Source: Desulfuromonadales bacterium
Lineage (GTDB): Bacteria; Desulfobacterota; Desulfuromonadia; Desulfuromonadales; BM103
Direction: 5' to 3'
Length of the DNA: 63,440 bases
Assembly (NCBI GenBank): GCA_023701265.1
Contig: JAMPXI010000002.1
Location: forward strand, 1-63,440
The notes under the pieces are model-generated. The model searched no databases. It had not been told where the DNA came from and saw only the letters and a program-made list of their open reading frames with translations. Position 1 is the stretch's first letter; every line of letters starts with the position of its first letter. Positions 48,735 to 57,597 of the stretch are shown here, piece by piece. The translations under genes were made by a program, and so were the position numbers.

Positions 48735-51626
48735 TCAAGGTGCGTAAACTTCCAGTTCGTAGATCGAATAGCCGTTGGGTGAGAGAACGTTGTTCACCAC
48801 CGGAGTTTTCTGGCAGTTGATCCTTACGTAACGGGCACTTCTGGCGGTGAAGCTCCGCTCATCCACGCCGCCATCGCCGGCGGTCGTCGAAGCGACCGTG
48901 GTCCAGGGGCCATAACTGCTGGTGGCCGTCTGCACCTGATAGGATTTCGCAAAGTAGGTGTGCCAGCGGACCGTGACCTTGTTGATGTTCTTGCTGGCAC
49001 CGAGATCGACGGTCAGGGTCTGGGTGCTGGTACTCTTTTTCCACCAGCGGGTCGAGGAGGCGTTGCCGTCGACGACCAGGGAGGCCGAGTAGCCGCTTTC
49101 CGCACCGGAGGCCGAGGCGGTTTTGCCGAGGGCCAGGTTGACGATGGCGGCAGATGCCCCGGTAAAGTAGGGGACGGTGTAGCTCTTGCCGGCGTGGCTG
49201 ATCGACTTGGTGCTGAAGATCAGCCTGGTATTCGGCTGCCATTTACCTTCCTCGCCCTGGGCCGAGTTGCGCGCCATGAAGATGTTGAACTTGCCTCGTC
49301 CGGCGCCAGTGTTCGTCGGTGCGCGACTTTCCGAGCCATCGGGGATGATGCCCGGTTCGCCGTGGAAGGGGGTCGTATTGTGGCAGGCGGCGCAGGCCCC
49401 GAAGTTCTTGATCGGCCCGCCCTTGGCGTGCATCGCCGTGCCGTGACATTCGCGACAGGCCGCCTGGGTCGGGCGATCGACGGCCGAGGCCGGGACGAGG
49501 TGGCAGTGGGTACAATCACCGGTCTGCGACCAGGTGGTAGTGTGATGCGTGGTGGTCGTGTGGCAGGTGCTGCAGCTGTCGGGGGAGCTGACGCTCTGGT
49601 GGCAGACGGCGCAGTTGCCGTTGACAGCCGTCAGCGGGTCGCCGTGGTGAATCTGTGGGATCGGGGCGGTGTGACAACCCTGGCAGCTGCCGCCGACCAG
49701 TTGGATCGTGCTGTGGCAATCCCGGCACGGTTTGGGAGTGATGGTAGTGCCGACGGTCACGGTTTTGCTGTGGTGCTTGGTCAGACTGGTGGTGTGGCAA
49801 CCGGCACAGGGGATGTTGGCTGGCGCGGTGTTGACGTGACATCCCGAACAACTACCCGTCAGGTAAGAGTCGGTTGAGTGATGCCGTGTGACGATGGAGG
49901 GTTTGCCCGCGCCCACATGACAGTAGGAGCAATCCTTCTGCAGGGAGCTGCCATCGACGGTACTGTGACAGGTCGTACAGGATCCGGTCGAATAGATCGT
50001 CGTCATATGGTGCCAGGTACTCGACGCGACGATGGTTACGGCACCGTTGATCGACACCTTTTCATGACAGCCTTTACACGCCTGGTAAATGTTGCTGGCA
50101 CCGGTGTGGCAGGTGTTGCAGGCATAGAGTTGGCTCTGGCTGTTTTTGAAGAGGTGGTGGCGGCTGGCGTCGTTGCCGCTGGCTGTCGTATGGCAATCGG
50201 CGCATGCCGCCGAAGGGCTGATCCCCTTGTGACAACCGGCGCAGGGAGTGCCATTGGCAGTGGCTGCCGTATGGTGGGTCTGCGATGTGGCCGGCTTGGA
50301 ACTGGTGGCCGAATGGCAGGTGGCACAGGCGCTGCCGGACGTATTCACGCCGCTGTGGCACATGGCACAATTCCCGCTGGTTGAAGCGGACGTGTTGTGG
50401 TGTTTGCCCTGAACATCGCCCCGACTGATGGTCCTCTCGTGGCAGAAGACGCAGTCTTCCGCGGGCGGTGGGACGACACTCATCTGAATGGAGCCGTTCA
50501 CGAATGCATAGCTGTACATGTGGCAGATCGAGCAATCGGCGCTGCCGGGATTGCTGCTGCTTTGGAAGACCGGGTACTTGGTGATGACATCGGCGCGGTG
50601 ATGTCTTGCGCCGGAAGCCGGCGAAAGCGCCGGATGGCAGGCGATGCTGTTGCAGTTGGCCCGCACGAACCCGGTCGAGGTGTGACACGCGCCGCAATTG
50701 CCGCTGGCATAAGGAGTGCCGGCCGTCGTGTCATGGTGGATTGCCTTGGAGGTGGGTGTCGTGCCGTTGACATGGCAGCTCTCGCAGTCGCTGACGGCAA
50801 CCGCGGTCTTGTGGCACTGGTTGCAGGTCAGGGATCGTTCGGTCCTGACCTTGTCATGATGCAGGGGGAGATTGGCCGTTGCATGGCAAGCGTTGCAGCC
50901 GGCTCTGGTCTCCTTTGGACCGGAGGCCAACCCGGCATGGCAGAAGCCGCAACTCATGTAGGCCGGCGCGCCGGTCAAGGCATGGTGTTTGTCAATCTTG
51001 GCGCGCGGCGCATGGCAGTCCTGGCAACTGCCGGTGGTCGCTTTCAACTGGGTATGGCAGGAGGTGCAGACCGGTTTGTTGTTGGTCGTCGGGCTGACGT
51101 AGTTATGATGGGTGGAACGATAGACTGCCGAGCTTTCGTTGTGGCAGGATTTGCAATCACTGGTCAGTTTGGCCCCCGGATGGCAGGTCGTGCAGTTGAG
51201 CTTGCCGGTTGCCGCATCCCGGTAGGCGGTGAGTTTCGTGTGATGGAAGGTGCGCGGCACGTCCCCCTTGTGGCAACTGCTGCAATCCTTGGGATTGCCG
51301 GCGCCGGTATGGCACTGGGCGCAGTCAATGGCTGTCTGGCCGGTCGGTACGACATGGTGCTTGTTGTTAAACCCCGTGGTCGTATGGCAGGTAGTGCAGT
51401 CGCCGCTGGTGGTGATCCCGACATGACACTGCTCACACTGCCCCTGATTGAAATAGCTGTTTGGGTCGGTCGTGTCGTGGTGGCTACTGACGACGCTGGC
51501 GCCGTGGCAGGTGGCGCAATCGGTTACGGTCAACGCCCATGCGGTTCCCGCCACCAGAAAATACATCAACGCCCCGGCCACCACTATGCAAATGCAGCTG
51601 ACGGCTCCCTTTCCATTTTCGCGCAT
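48735..51626 (-). CDS. Exported multiheme cytochrome c, about 34 heme-binding motifs, with C-terminal F5/8 type C (discoidin)-like domain
   Basis: Manual count of 33 CXXCH plus one CX4CH (CNSIACH), 16 HH dipeptides; signal peptide; C-terminal NLALGKTASASGAESGYSASLVVDGNASSTRWWKK...VDLGASKNINKVTVRW; ATG 51626 with aaggag. Confidence 0.93.
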   Translation of the reverse strand: MRENGKGAVSCICIVVAGALMYFLVAGTAWALTVTDCATCHGASVVSSHHDTTDPNSYFNQGQCEQCHVGITTSGDCTTCHTTTGFNNKHHVVPTGQTAIDCAQCHTGAGNPKDCSSCHKGDVPRTFHHTKLTAYRDAATGKLNCTTCHPGAKLTSDCKSCHNESSAVYRSTHHNYVSPTTNNKPVCTSCHTQLKATTGSCQDCHAPRAKIDKHHALTGAPAYMSCGFCHAGLASGPKETRAGCNACHATANLPLHHDKVRTERSLTCNQCHKTAVAVSDCESCHVNGTTPTSKAIHHDTTAGTPYASGNCGACHTSTGFVRANCNSIACHPALSPASGARHHRADVITKYPVFQSSSNPGSADCSICHMYSYAFVNGSIQMSVVPPPAEDCVFCHERTISRGDVQGKHHNTSASTSGNCAMCHSGVNTSGSACATCHSATSSKPATSQTHHTAATANGTPCAGCHKGISPSAACADCHTTASGNDASRHHLFKNSQSQLYACNTCHTGASNIYQACKGCHEKVSINGAVTIVASSTWHHMTTIYSTGSCTTCHSTVDGSSLQKDCSYCHVGAGKPSIVTRHHSTDSYLTGSCSGCHVNTAPANIPCAGCHTTSLTKHHSKTVTVGTTITPKPCRDCHSTIQLVGGSCQGCHTAPIPQIHHGDPLTAVNGNCAVCHQSVSSPDSCSTCHTTTTHHTTTWSQTGDCTHCHLVPASAVDRPTQAACRECHGTAMHAKGGPIKNFGACAACHNTTPFHGEPGIIPDGSESRAPTNTGAGRGKFNIFMARNSAQGEEGKWQPNTRLIFSTKSISHAGKSYTVPYFTGASAAIVNLALGKTASASGAESGYSASLVVDGNASSTRWWKKSTSTQTLTVDLGASKNINKVTVRWHTYFAKSYQVQTATSSYGPWTTVASTTAGDGGVDERSFTARSARYVRINCQKTPVVNNVLSPNGYSIYELEVYAP

Positions 51627-51669
51627 CGTCAATCTCCTTGCTCCCGAGTAAAATCAATCGATTCAAAAT

Positions 51670-51770
51670 AAAAAAAGGCCGAGCTGCATCTGCATGCAAC
51701 CCGGCCGTCTCTGTAAGACCCGTGGCTTTCCGTCCCCGCCTCGCGACAGGTTTGGCCGTATCCTCAAATG
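51670..51770 (-). promoter_or_regulatory. GEMM-I (c-di-GMP-I) riboswitch-like aptamer plus terminator, gene-proximal copy
   Basis: Minus strand: CATTTG..CGGCCAAACCTGTCGCGAGGCGGGGACGGAAAGCCACGGGTCTTACAGAGACGGCCGGGTTGCATGCAGATG; terminator ggccgggttgcat-gcag-atgcagctcggcc-ttttttt. Confidence 0.88.
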
Positions 51771-51783
51771 TAGACAGCCCAAT

Positions 51784-51892
51784 AAAAAAAGCCGGGCTGC
51801 ATCTGCATGCAACCCGGCCGTCTCTGTAAGACCCGTGGCTTTCCGTCCCTGCCTCGCGACAGGTTTGGCAACAGGAGGGGCGCTACGCCCCC
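51784..51892 (-). promoter_or_regulatory. GEMM-I (c-di-GMP-I) riboswitch-like aptamer plus terminator, promoter-proximal copy
   Basis: Near-identical duplicate with TGTTGCCAAACC 5' end; P2 CCTGTC-GCGA-GGCAGG; terminator gccgggttgcat-gcag-atgcagcccggc-ttttttt. Confidence 0.88.
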
Positions 51893-51905
51893 TATAACTT
51901 TCGGG

Positions 51906-51935
51906 ATATTAGGGTAAGTGAATTTTCGCTGTCAA
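51906..51935 (-). promoter_or_regulatory. Putative sigma70 promoter of the cytochrome leader
   Basis: Minus strand TTGACA-N18-TAATAT, just upstream of the tandem riboswitches. Confidence 0.55.
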
Positions 51936-51954
51936 TGCTTTTGATGAAAACTTG

Positions 51955-52803
51955 TCAATTTTTTTTCTGACGGGGGGATGATTCCGTCACCTGCTTCTGG
52001 CGTCCGCTCAAGGGGGGAATCAGATATATGGTCAGGTTGCGATCCTGCTTGTCACCATCGGCACCAACGGTGACGGGGATGGGCGCATCCTTTCCGTACA
52101 TCCCCATGTAGCCGCCATCCGCAGGACTTCTGCGGCCGAAGTGCTCACGGGCGCGCAGGTACACGGTAGCCGGTTCCGGCAGGCGCAGCAGGTAGCGGCC
52201 GATGCTGTCGGATGGTTCCGATACCGCCACCGGTTCTTTCGACATTTCAATGTCAGCAAAGGCAAACACCAGCAACCCCTGCCGCGGTTTGCCGTCGATA
52301 CCGGTCAGTTGGCCGGAGATGGTCAGGGCTGCTCCCGTCGAGGCAAATCCAGAATATGTCCATCCGGACGGATGGCACCCGATATCGACGGTTTCATCGG
52401 AACGGATGGTCACTACGACATTCTTGTCGGTCGTATCCGGAGAGAGGAAAATCATATCGCCGGGTCGGGGCGGCCCCTGCCAGCCGCCTTCAGTCAGGCG
52501 AACGATAGCGCCGACAAAATACTCGCCCGGCGCCGCCTGCAGAGAAAAACAGCCATCGCTGGCAAGCGCCCGGGAAACCGCCGGAGGCCGGATCGCGCGA
52601 CGCGGATCAGGCGCTTTCCCCTCTCCGGCGGGCCAGAGAGCGGCGACTCCGCAATAAGAGGTGTGTCCGGCCATTTCGACGCAGCCTCTGACCGTTCCCG
52701 GCGCCGGTTCAGCCAGGGCGGTCGCGCAGGGAACCCCCGCCAGAATCAGGGTTAGCACCGGAACGACAAGCCTGGCTGCCGGAATTGTCATTGCCCGGGT
52801 CAT
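51955..52803 (-). CDS. Exported protein of unknown function (carboxypeptidase-regulatory-like beta repeats)
   Basis: Signal peptide LILAGVPCATALA; repeated beta-sandwich-like segments (TVRGCVEMAGH..., LTISGQLTGIDGKPRQGLLVFAFAD); start 7 nt after mscS-type gene stop. Confidence 0.6.
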   Translation of the reverse strand: MTRAMTIPAARLVVPVLTLILAGVPCATALAEPAPGTVRGCVEMAGHTSYCGVAALWPAGEGKAPDPRRAIRPPAVSRALASDGCFSLQAAPGEYFVGAIVRLTEGGWQGPPRPGDMIFLSPDTTDKNVVVTIRSDETVDIGCHPSGWTYSGFASTGAALTISGQLTGIDGKPRQGLLVFAFADIEMSKEPVAVSEPSDSIGRYLLRLPEPATVYLRAREHFGRRSPADGGYMGMYGKDAPIPVTVGADGDKQDRNLTIYLIPPLSGRQKQVTESSPRQKKN

Positions 52804-52809
52804 ATCCGC

Positions 52810-53637
52810 TCAGCCGACGACCTTGACCGGACGGGCCGGTTTCTCCTGATGCAGATGCACTTCCCGCTGGGGGAAGGGGATCTTGACGCCGGCCTCGTCA
52901 AAGCGGCACTTGATCATCTCCTGCAGATCGAAAAAGACGGTCCAGTAATCGTTGTTTTCGACCCAGGGGCGCACGGCCAGCCTGACGTTGCTCTCGGCCA
53001 GTGCGAGGACGCCGATGGTCGGTTCCGGTTCCTTGAGAATCCGCTGGTGTTCCCCCAGAACCTCTTGCAGCAGTTCGCGTACCTTGCTGAGATCGGCATC
53101 GTAGCTGACGTTGATTTCGAGATCGAGACGCCGGGTCCCTTTCATCGAGTAATTGATGATGTTGTCGTTGACCAGTTTGCCGTTCGGCACGAACACCGTC
53201 TTGTTGTCGGCCGTGCGCAGTTGGGTGGAAAAGAGGTCGAGCGATTCCACTTCACCGATGACTCCGGCGGCTTCAATGATATCCCCGGTTTTGAACTGAC
53301 GGAAAATCAGGATCATCACGCCGGCGGCGAAGTTTCCCAGGGAGTCCTTCAATGCCAGGCCGACGGCCAGGGTGGCAGCGCCAAGGATGGCGACAATCGA
53401 CATGGTCTCGATGCCGAGTTGGCTGAGTGCGGCGATGACCGCGAAAGCGATCAGCGAAACGTTGATCAGATTACCGAGAAATCCGGCCAGCGCCGGGTCG
53501 GCCTTCCGGCGCTCGAGGGCACTCTGGACAAAATGGGCAAGGATTTTCCCCGCCCAGATCCCGGCCGCCAGAATAATGACGGAGTAGATGATTCTGACGG
53601 CCATGGTAGCCAGTAGTGAGGTTTCCTGAGGATTCAT
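52810..53637 (-). CDS. MscS-family mechanosensitive channel
   Basis: GAATLAVGLALKDSLGNFAAGVMILIFRQFKTGDIIEAAGVIGEVESL, VFVPNGKLVNDNIINYS. Confidence 0.95.
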   Translation of the reverse strand: MNPQETSLLATMAVRIIYSVIILAAGIWAGKILAHFVQSALERRKADPALAGFLGNLINVSLIAFAVIAALSQLGIETMSIVAILGAATLAVGLALKDSLGNFAAGVMILIFRQFKTGDIIEAAGVIGEVESLDLFSTQLRTADNKTVFVPNGKLVNDNIINYSMKGTRRLDLEINVSYDADLSKVRELLQEVLGEHQRILKEPEPTIGVLALAESNVRLAVRPWVENNDYWTVFFDLQEMIKCRFDEAGVKIPFPQREVHLHQEKPARPVKVVG

Positions 53638-53666
53638 GGTGTTCTCCGGACAAAGTTGTCAGTATT

Positions 53667-55067
53667 TCATGATTCGGTCATCCCGGCCGGGAGGCCGAGC
53701 CGCTTGATCTTTTCAACCAGCGTGGTGCGGTTCAGGCCGAGCAGCAGCGCCGCCCGTGATTTGACGCCACCGGCAAGCTCCAGAGCCTGCCGGATCATGG
53801 TGCGTTCTATTGTGTCGATCGTGTCGGGCAGATTGATCCCCTCTGCAGGAACTTTGGGTACCGGCAGGGCATCGAGATCATTATCGCCTCCGGCGGCAAA
53901 CTGCGGGGGCAGATCGTGCCGATCGATCACTTCGCCGTCAGTCAGGGTTACGGACCGCTCAATCACGTTTTCCATCTCTCGCACGTTGCCGGGCCATCCG
54001 TAAGCTTCCAGTGCGCGTACGGCCGCCGGCGTCAGGGTCATCAGCGGCCGTTTCATCTCAAGACAAATCTTGCGCAGGAAGTGGCGGGCCAGCAGGGGGA
54101 TGTCCTCACGGCGCTCGTTCAGTTGCGGGAGGTGGATAGGGATCACATTCAGCCGATAGTAGAGATCTTCACGGAACCTCCCCTCGCGCACCCGCTCCTC
54201 GAGATCGGCGTTGGTCGCCGAGATGACCCGGACATTGAGTTTGATCTGGCGAGTGCCGCCGACCCGTTCGATTTCCTGCTCCTGCAGAACGCGCAGCAGC
54301 TTCATTTGCAGGTGCAGCGGCATCGTGCCGATCTCGTCCAGGAAAATCGTCCCGTCGTTGGCCAGTTCGAATTTCCCCGGCTTGTCGGCGATAGCCCCGG
54401 TGAAGGAGCCGCGCACATGGCCGAACAACTCGCTTTCCAGAAGATCGGCGGGAATCGCTCCACAGTTGATGGCAATGAACGGCTTTTCCTTGCGAGGCCC
54501 GTTGAAGTGGATGGCCCGTGCCACCAGTTCCTTGCCGGTCCCCGAGGCACCAAGGATGAGGACCGTGGAATCGGTGTGCAGGATCTTTTCCATGCGGGTG
54601 AAGACCTGCTGAATCGCCGGGCTGTTGCCGATGATGTTGGCAAATTTGTACTTGCCCCGCAGTTGCTGGCGCAGATAGAGATTTTCCGCCACCAGCCGGC
54701 TTTTTTCCACCGCCTTGGCTACGACCACCTTGAGCTTCTCGAAATTGACTGGCTTGGTGACGTAGTCGAACGCGCCGCCCTTCATCGCCTCGACCGCGGT
54801 TTCCGCCGAAGCCTGGCCGGTGATCAGGATGACGTTGGCCGGCAGAGCCATCTCTTTGATGCGTTTGAGCAGGTCGATGCCGCTGAGCCCGGGGAGGAAC
54901 AAGTCGGTGATGATAACTTCGAAAGGATGTTCATTCAGGAGAGACAGCGCAATTTCGCCAGAGTCGACGGTTTCGACGTCGTACCCTTCGCGGCGCAGCA
55001 ACAGCCCAAGACCATCACGGCTGCCAGGTTCATCGTCAATCAACAGTATCCGGGCTGCTTCCGACAC
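53667..55067 (-). CDS. Sigma54-dependent response regulator (REC-AAA-Fis HTH, NtrC family)
   Basis: LLIDDEPGSRDGL; GASGTGKELVARAIH; ESELFGHVRGSFTGA; C-terminal Fis-type HTH. Confidence 0.96.
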   Translation of the reverse strand: MSEAARILLIDDEPGSRDGLGLLLRREGYDVETVDSGEIALSLLNEHPFEVIITDLFLPGLSGIDLLKRIKEMALPANVILITGQASAETAVEAMKGGAFDYVTKPVNFEKLKVVVAKAVEKSRLVAENLYLRQQLRGKYKFANIIGNSPAIQQVFTRMEKILHTDSTVLILGASGTGKELVARAIHFNGPRKEKPFIAINCGAIPADLLESELFGHVRGSFTGAIADKPGKFELANDGTIFLDEIGTMPLHLQMKLLRVLQEQEIERVGGTRQIKLNVRVISATNADLEERVREGRFREDLYYRLNVIPIHLPQLNERREDIPLLARHFLRKICLEMKRPLMTLTPAAVRALEAYGWPGNVREMENVIERSVTLTDGEVIDRHDLPPQFAAGGDNDLDALPVPKVPAEGINLPDTIDTIERTMIRQALELAGGVKSRAALLLGLNRTTLVEKIKRLGLPAGMTES

Positions 55068-55188
55068 GGTGCCCCCTCGGCATGCGTCATGTTATTGACG
55101 GAGGAACCTTAGCACGGTTGTTGCCGTCGGACAAGAGAAGGGTGAATGAATGTATTGACAGACCTCTGCCGATTGTTAAACTAAGACA

Positions 55189-56493
55189 ATGATCAGGGCG
55201 ATAATCATAATAATTTTCGCTTGTTTTGTCGTTTGCGGCGAAGCGGCCGCGGCTGACATTCCGGTGGTTCGCATCAACGGGTCGATCAATCCGGTCGTCG
55301 CTGATTTTTCCGTTGAGGAAATGCAGCGGGCCAATGAGGCGCTTGCGCCGGCCTTTCTGATTGAAATCGATACCCCCGGCGGTCTCGACAGTGCCATGCG
55401 CCGGATCATCCAGGCGACCCTTTCCTCGCGCATCCCGGTGATTGTCTATGTCGCCCCCGCAGGCGCGCGCGCAGCCTCGGCCGGGGCGCTGATCACCCTG
55501 GCTGCCGATTTTGCCGCGATGGCGCCGGGGACGAACATCGGCGCGGCCACCCCGGTATCGATCGGCCTCGGTGGTGGTATGGATGAAACCATGAAGCACA
55601 AGGTCGTCAATGATGCCGTCGCCTATGCCCGCTCGATTGCCGAACAGCGCGGTCGTAACCTCGACTGGGCCGAACGGATTGTGCGCGACGGGGCTTCCAC
55701 GGCAGCCAGTGAGGCGCTCAGCCTGAAGGTCATCGATCTGGTGGTGGACAGTCGTGCGGAACTGTTGAAGCAGCTTGATGGCCGGCGCTATTTGCGCGAG
55801 GGCAAGGAGCACCGGTTCACATTGGGTGACGCTGCGCCGGTCGTACGGGAAATGGGCTGGACTCGCCGGATTCTCAATGCCGTCAGCGATCCGACCATCG
55901 CCTATCTGCTGCTGATGCTCGGCATCATCGGGATCTTTTTCGAAGTCTCCCAGCCTGGCGTGATTCTCCCGGGAGTGATCGGTACCTTGGCCATCCTGCT
56001 GGCGCTCTTTGCCTTTCAGGCGCTGCCGGTCAATTATGTCGGAGTCCTGCTGATTCTGCTGGCACTGATCTTGTTCATCCTGGAAATCAAGGTCGTCTCC
56101 TACGGCATGCTGTCCGTGGGGGCAATCGTTTCGCTGACACTTGGCTCGCTGATGCTGATCGATTCGCCGGATCCAGTCATGCAGATTTCCATTTCCGTCA
56201 TCATTGCTACGGTGGTTTCCTGTACTGGTTTCATCCTCTTCTGTCTCTGGTTCGTGGCGCGCAGCCAACAGCGGCACATCATTTCCGGGCAGGAAGGGAT
56301 GGTCGGCGAACATGGCCGGGCGATCACGGCCGTTCATGGGAGTGGTCGCGTCTTTGTCCATGGCGAATATTGGGATGCTTACGCCGAGGAGTCCGTAGCG
56401 GAAGGGGCTGAAATCGAAGTGGTCGGTGTCGGCGAGGGGATGCGTCTGCAGGTGCGCGCCGTGGCATCGACTGCCACCAACACCAGGGAGTGA
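55189..56493 (+). CDS. NfeD-family membrane-bound serine protease (ClpP-class)
   Basis: IDTPGGLDSAMRRIIQ, APAGARAASAGALITLAADFAAMAPGTNIGAATPV; C-terminal NfeD domain. Confidence 0.93.
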   Translation: MIRAIIIIIFACFVVCGEAAAADIPVVRINGSINPVVADFSVEEMQRANEALAPAFLIEIDTPGGLDSAMRRIIQATLSSRIPVIVYVAPAGARAASAGALITLAADFAAMAPGTNIGAATPVSIGLGGGMDETMKHKVVNDAVAYARSIAEQRGRNLDWAERIVRDGASTAASEALSLKVIDLVVDSRAELLKQLDGRRYLREGKEHRFTLGDAAPVVREMGWTRRILNAVSDPTIAYLLLMLGIIGIFFEVSQPGVILPGVIGTLAILLALFAFQALPVNYVGVLLILLALILFILEIKVVSYGMLSVGAIVSLTLGSLMLIDSPDPVMQISISVIIATVVSCTGFILFCLWFVARSQQRHIISGQEGMVGEHGRAITAVHGSGRVFVHGEYWDAYAEESVAEGAEIEVVGVGEGMRLQVRAVASTATNTRE

Positions 56494-56526
56494 CCGATGT
56501 TTGAATTCAAACCTCAGGAGGTTGAT

Positions 56527-57276
56527 ATGCTGATTGCCTATGCCGTGCCCGTCGCTCTGGCGATTTTTATCGTTGCCAACGCCGTCCGCATCCTCATGGA
56601 ATACGAGCGTGGCGTGGTCTTTCGTCTCGGCCGCTTCGTAGGAGTCAAAGGCCCAGGCTTGCGCTTCATCATCCCCGGCATCGACAAGCTGGTGAAGATC
56701 AGCCTGCGCACCGTGGCGATGGACGTGCCGCCCCAGGACGTGATCACCAAGGACAACGTCTCGGTCAAGGTCAACGCGGTCCTCTACTTCCGCGTGATGG
56801 CCCCGGAGAAAGCCTTGATCCAGGTGGAGAACTACCTGTATGCCACCAGTCAGCTGGCGCAGACTACGCTGCGCAGCGTCCTCGGCCAGTCGGAGTTGGA
56901 CGAGCTGCTGGCCCATCGCGACAAGATCAACATGGAACTGCAGCAGATTCTCGACCGCCAGACCGATGCCTGGGGGATCAAGATCGCCAACGTCGAGGTC
57001 AAGCATATCGACCTCCCCGTCGAGATGCAGCGGGCGATGGCCCGCCAGGCCGAGGCCGAGCGCGAACGGCGCTCGAAGGTGATCCACGCCGAAGGGGAGT
57101 TCCAGGCCAGTCAGAAGCTGGCCGATGCCGCCAAGGTCATCTCCTCGGAATCGGGAGCCCTGCAGCTGCGCTTCCTGCAGACGCTGACCGAGATTGCCAC
57201 GGAGAAGAACTCGACGATCCTTTTCCCGATTCCGATCGATCTGATCAAGCCGTTTCTGGACCGGAAGGATCGGTAG
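56527..57276 (+). CDS. Slipin/stomatin-like SPFH (band 7) protein
   Basis: [64 protein letters not shown] caggagg before ATG 56527. Confidence 0.95.
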   Translation: MLIAYAVPVALAIFIVANAVRILMEYERGVVFRLGRFVGVKGPGLRFIIPGIDKLVKISLRTVAMDVPPQDVITKDNVSVKVNAVLYFRVMAPEKALIQVENYLYATSQLAQTTLRSVLGQSELDELLAHRDKINMELQQILDRQTDAWGIKIANVEVKHIDLPVEMQRAMARQAEAERERRSKVIHAEGEFQASQKLADAAKVISSESGALQLRFLQTLTEIATEKNSTILFPIPIDLIKPFLDRKDR

Positions 57277-57285
57277 GGGCAAGGG

Positions 57286-57316
57286 AATGGGGACAGAATT
57301 CAATTCTGTCCCCATT
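57286..57316. repeat. REP-like palindrome, copy 2
   Basis: AATGGGGACAGAATT-C-AATTCTGTCCCCATT. Confidence 0.85.
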
Positions 57317-57330
57317 TACCAGCGAAAATA

Positions 57331-57373
57331 GAAACAGCGAGGGGGTCGGGAAAATCGGCCCCCTCGCTGTTTC
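57331..57373 (+). terminator. Terminator hairpin after slipin gene
   Basis: gaaacagcgagggggtc...ggccccctcgctgtttc. Confidence 0.7.
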
Positions 57374-57438
57374 TGAGGCGAAAAAAGGTAAAATATACCA
57401 AGGGTTTCAATGGGTTAAAATAAAACGCTTTTTTGCGC

Positions 57439-57468
57439 TTGACAGAGATGTTGCGCGTTGTTTATATG
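57439..57468 (+). promoter_or_regulatory. Putative sigma70 promoter of pyc
   Basis: TTGACA-N18-TATATG in AT-rich leader. Confidence 0.55.
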
Positions 57469-57597
57469 GCCGGGCAGATCGTCTAACTATTTATATTTAT
57501 TGAAAATTTTTATTCGCGCTAAATTTTTTAGCAAGACTTTTCAAAGTTTGATTTCCGGTAAAATTCTAAGGTTACCCGATCGCTTAAGGAGACCCGC

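Noticed and set aside
48960-51671. Gly/Ala/Val-rich plus-strand ORFs (48960-49877, 49878-50384, 50397-51671)
   Set aside because: Antisense of the CXXCH-repeat gene; repetitive composition comes from the repeated heme motifs
51670-51892. cGAMP-selective GEMM-Ib assignment for the tandem riboswitches
   Set aside because: By my alignment the residue equivalent to position 20 is G in both copies, whereas cGAMP-selective variants have A20; needs experimental confirmation
51638-51897. Two short ORFs with duplicated peptide KKSRAASACNPAVSVRPVAFRP
   Set aside because: Translation of the tandem riboswitch repeats on the wrong strand, not proteins
55087-57315. 742-aa minus-strand ORF across nfeD/slipin
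   Set aside because: Antisense shadow ORF; starts inside the REP palindrome (MGTELNSVPI) and has H/D/Q-rich composition typical of frame artefacts
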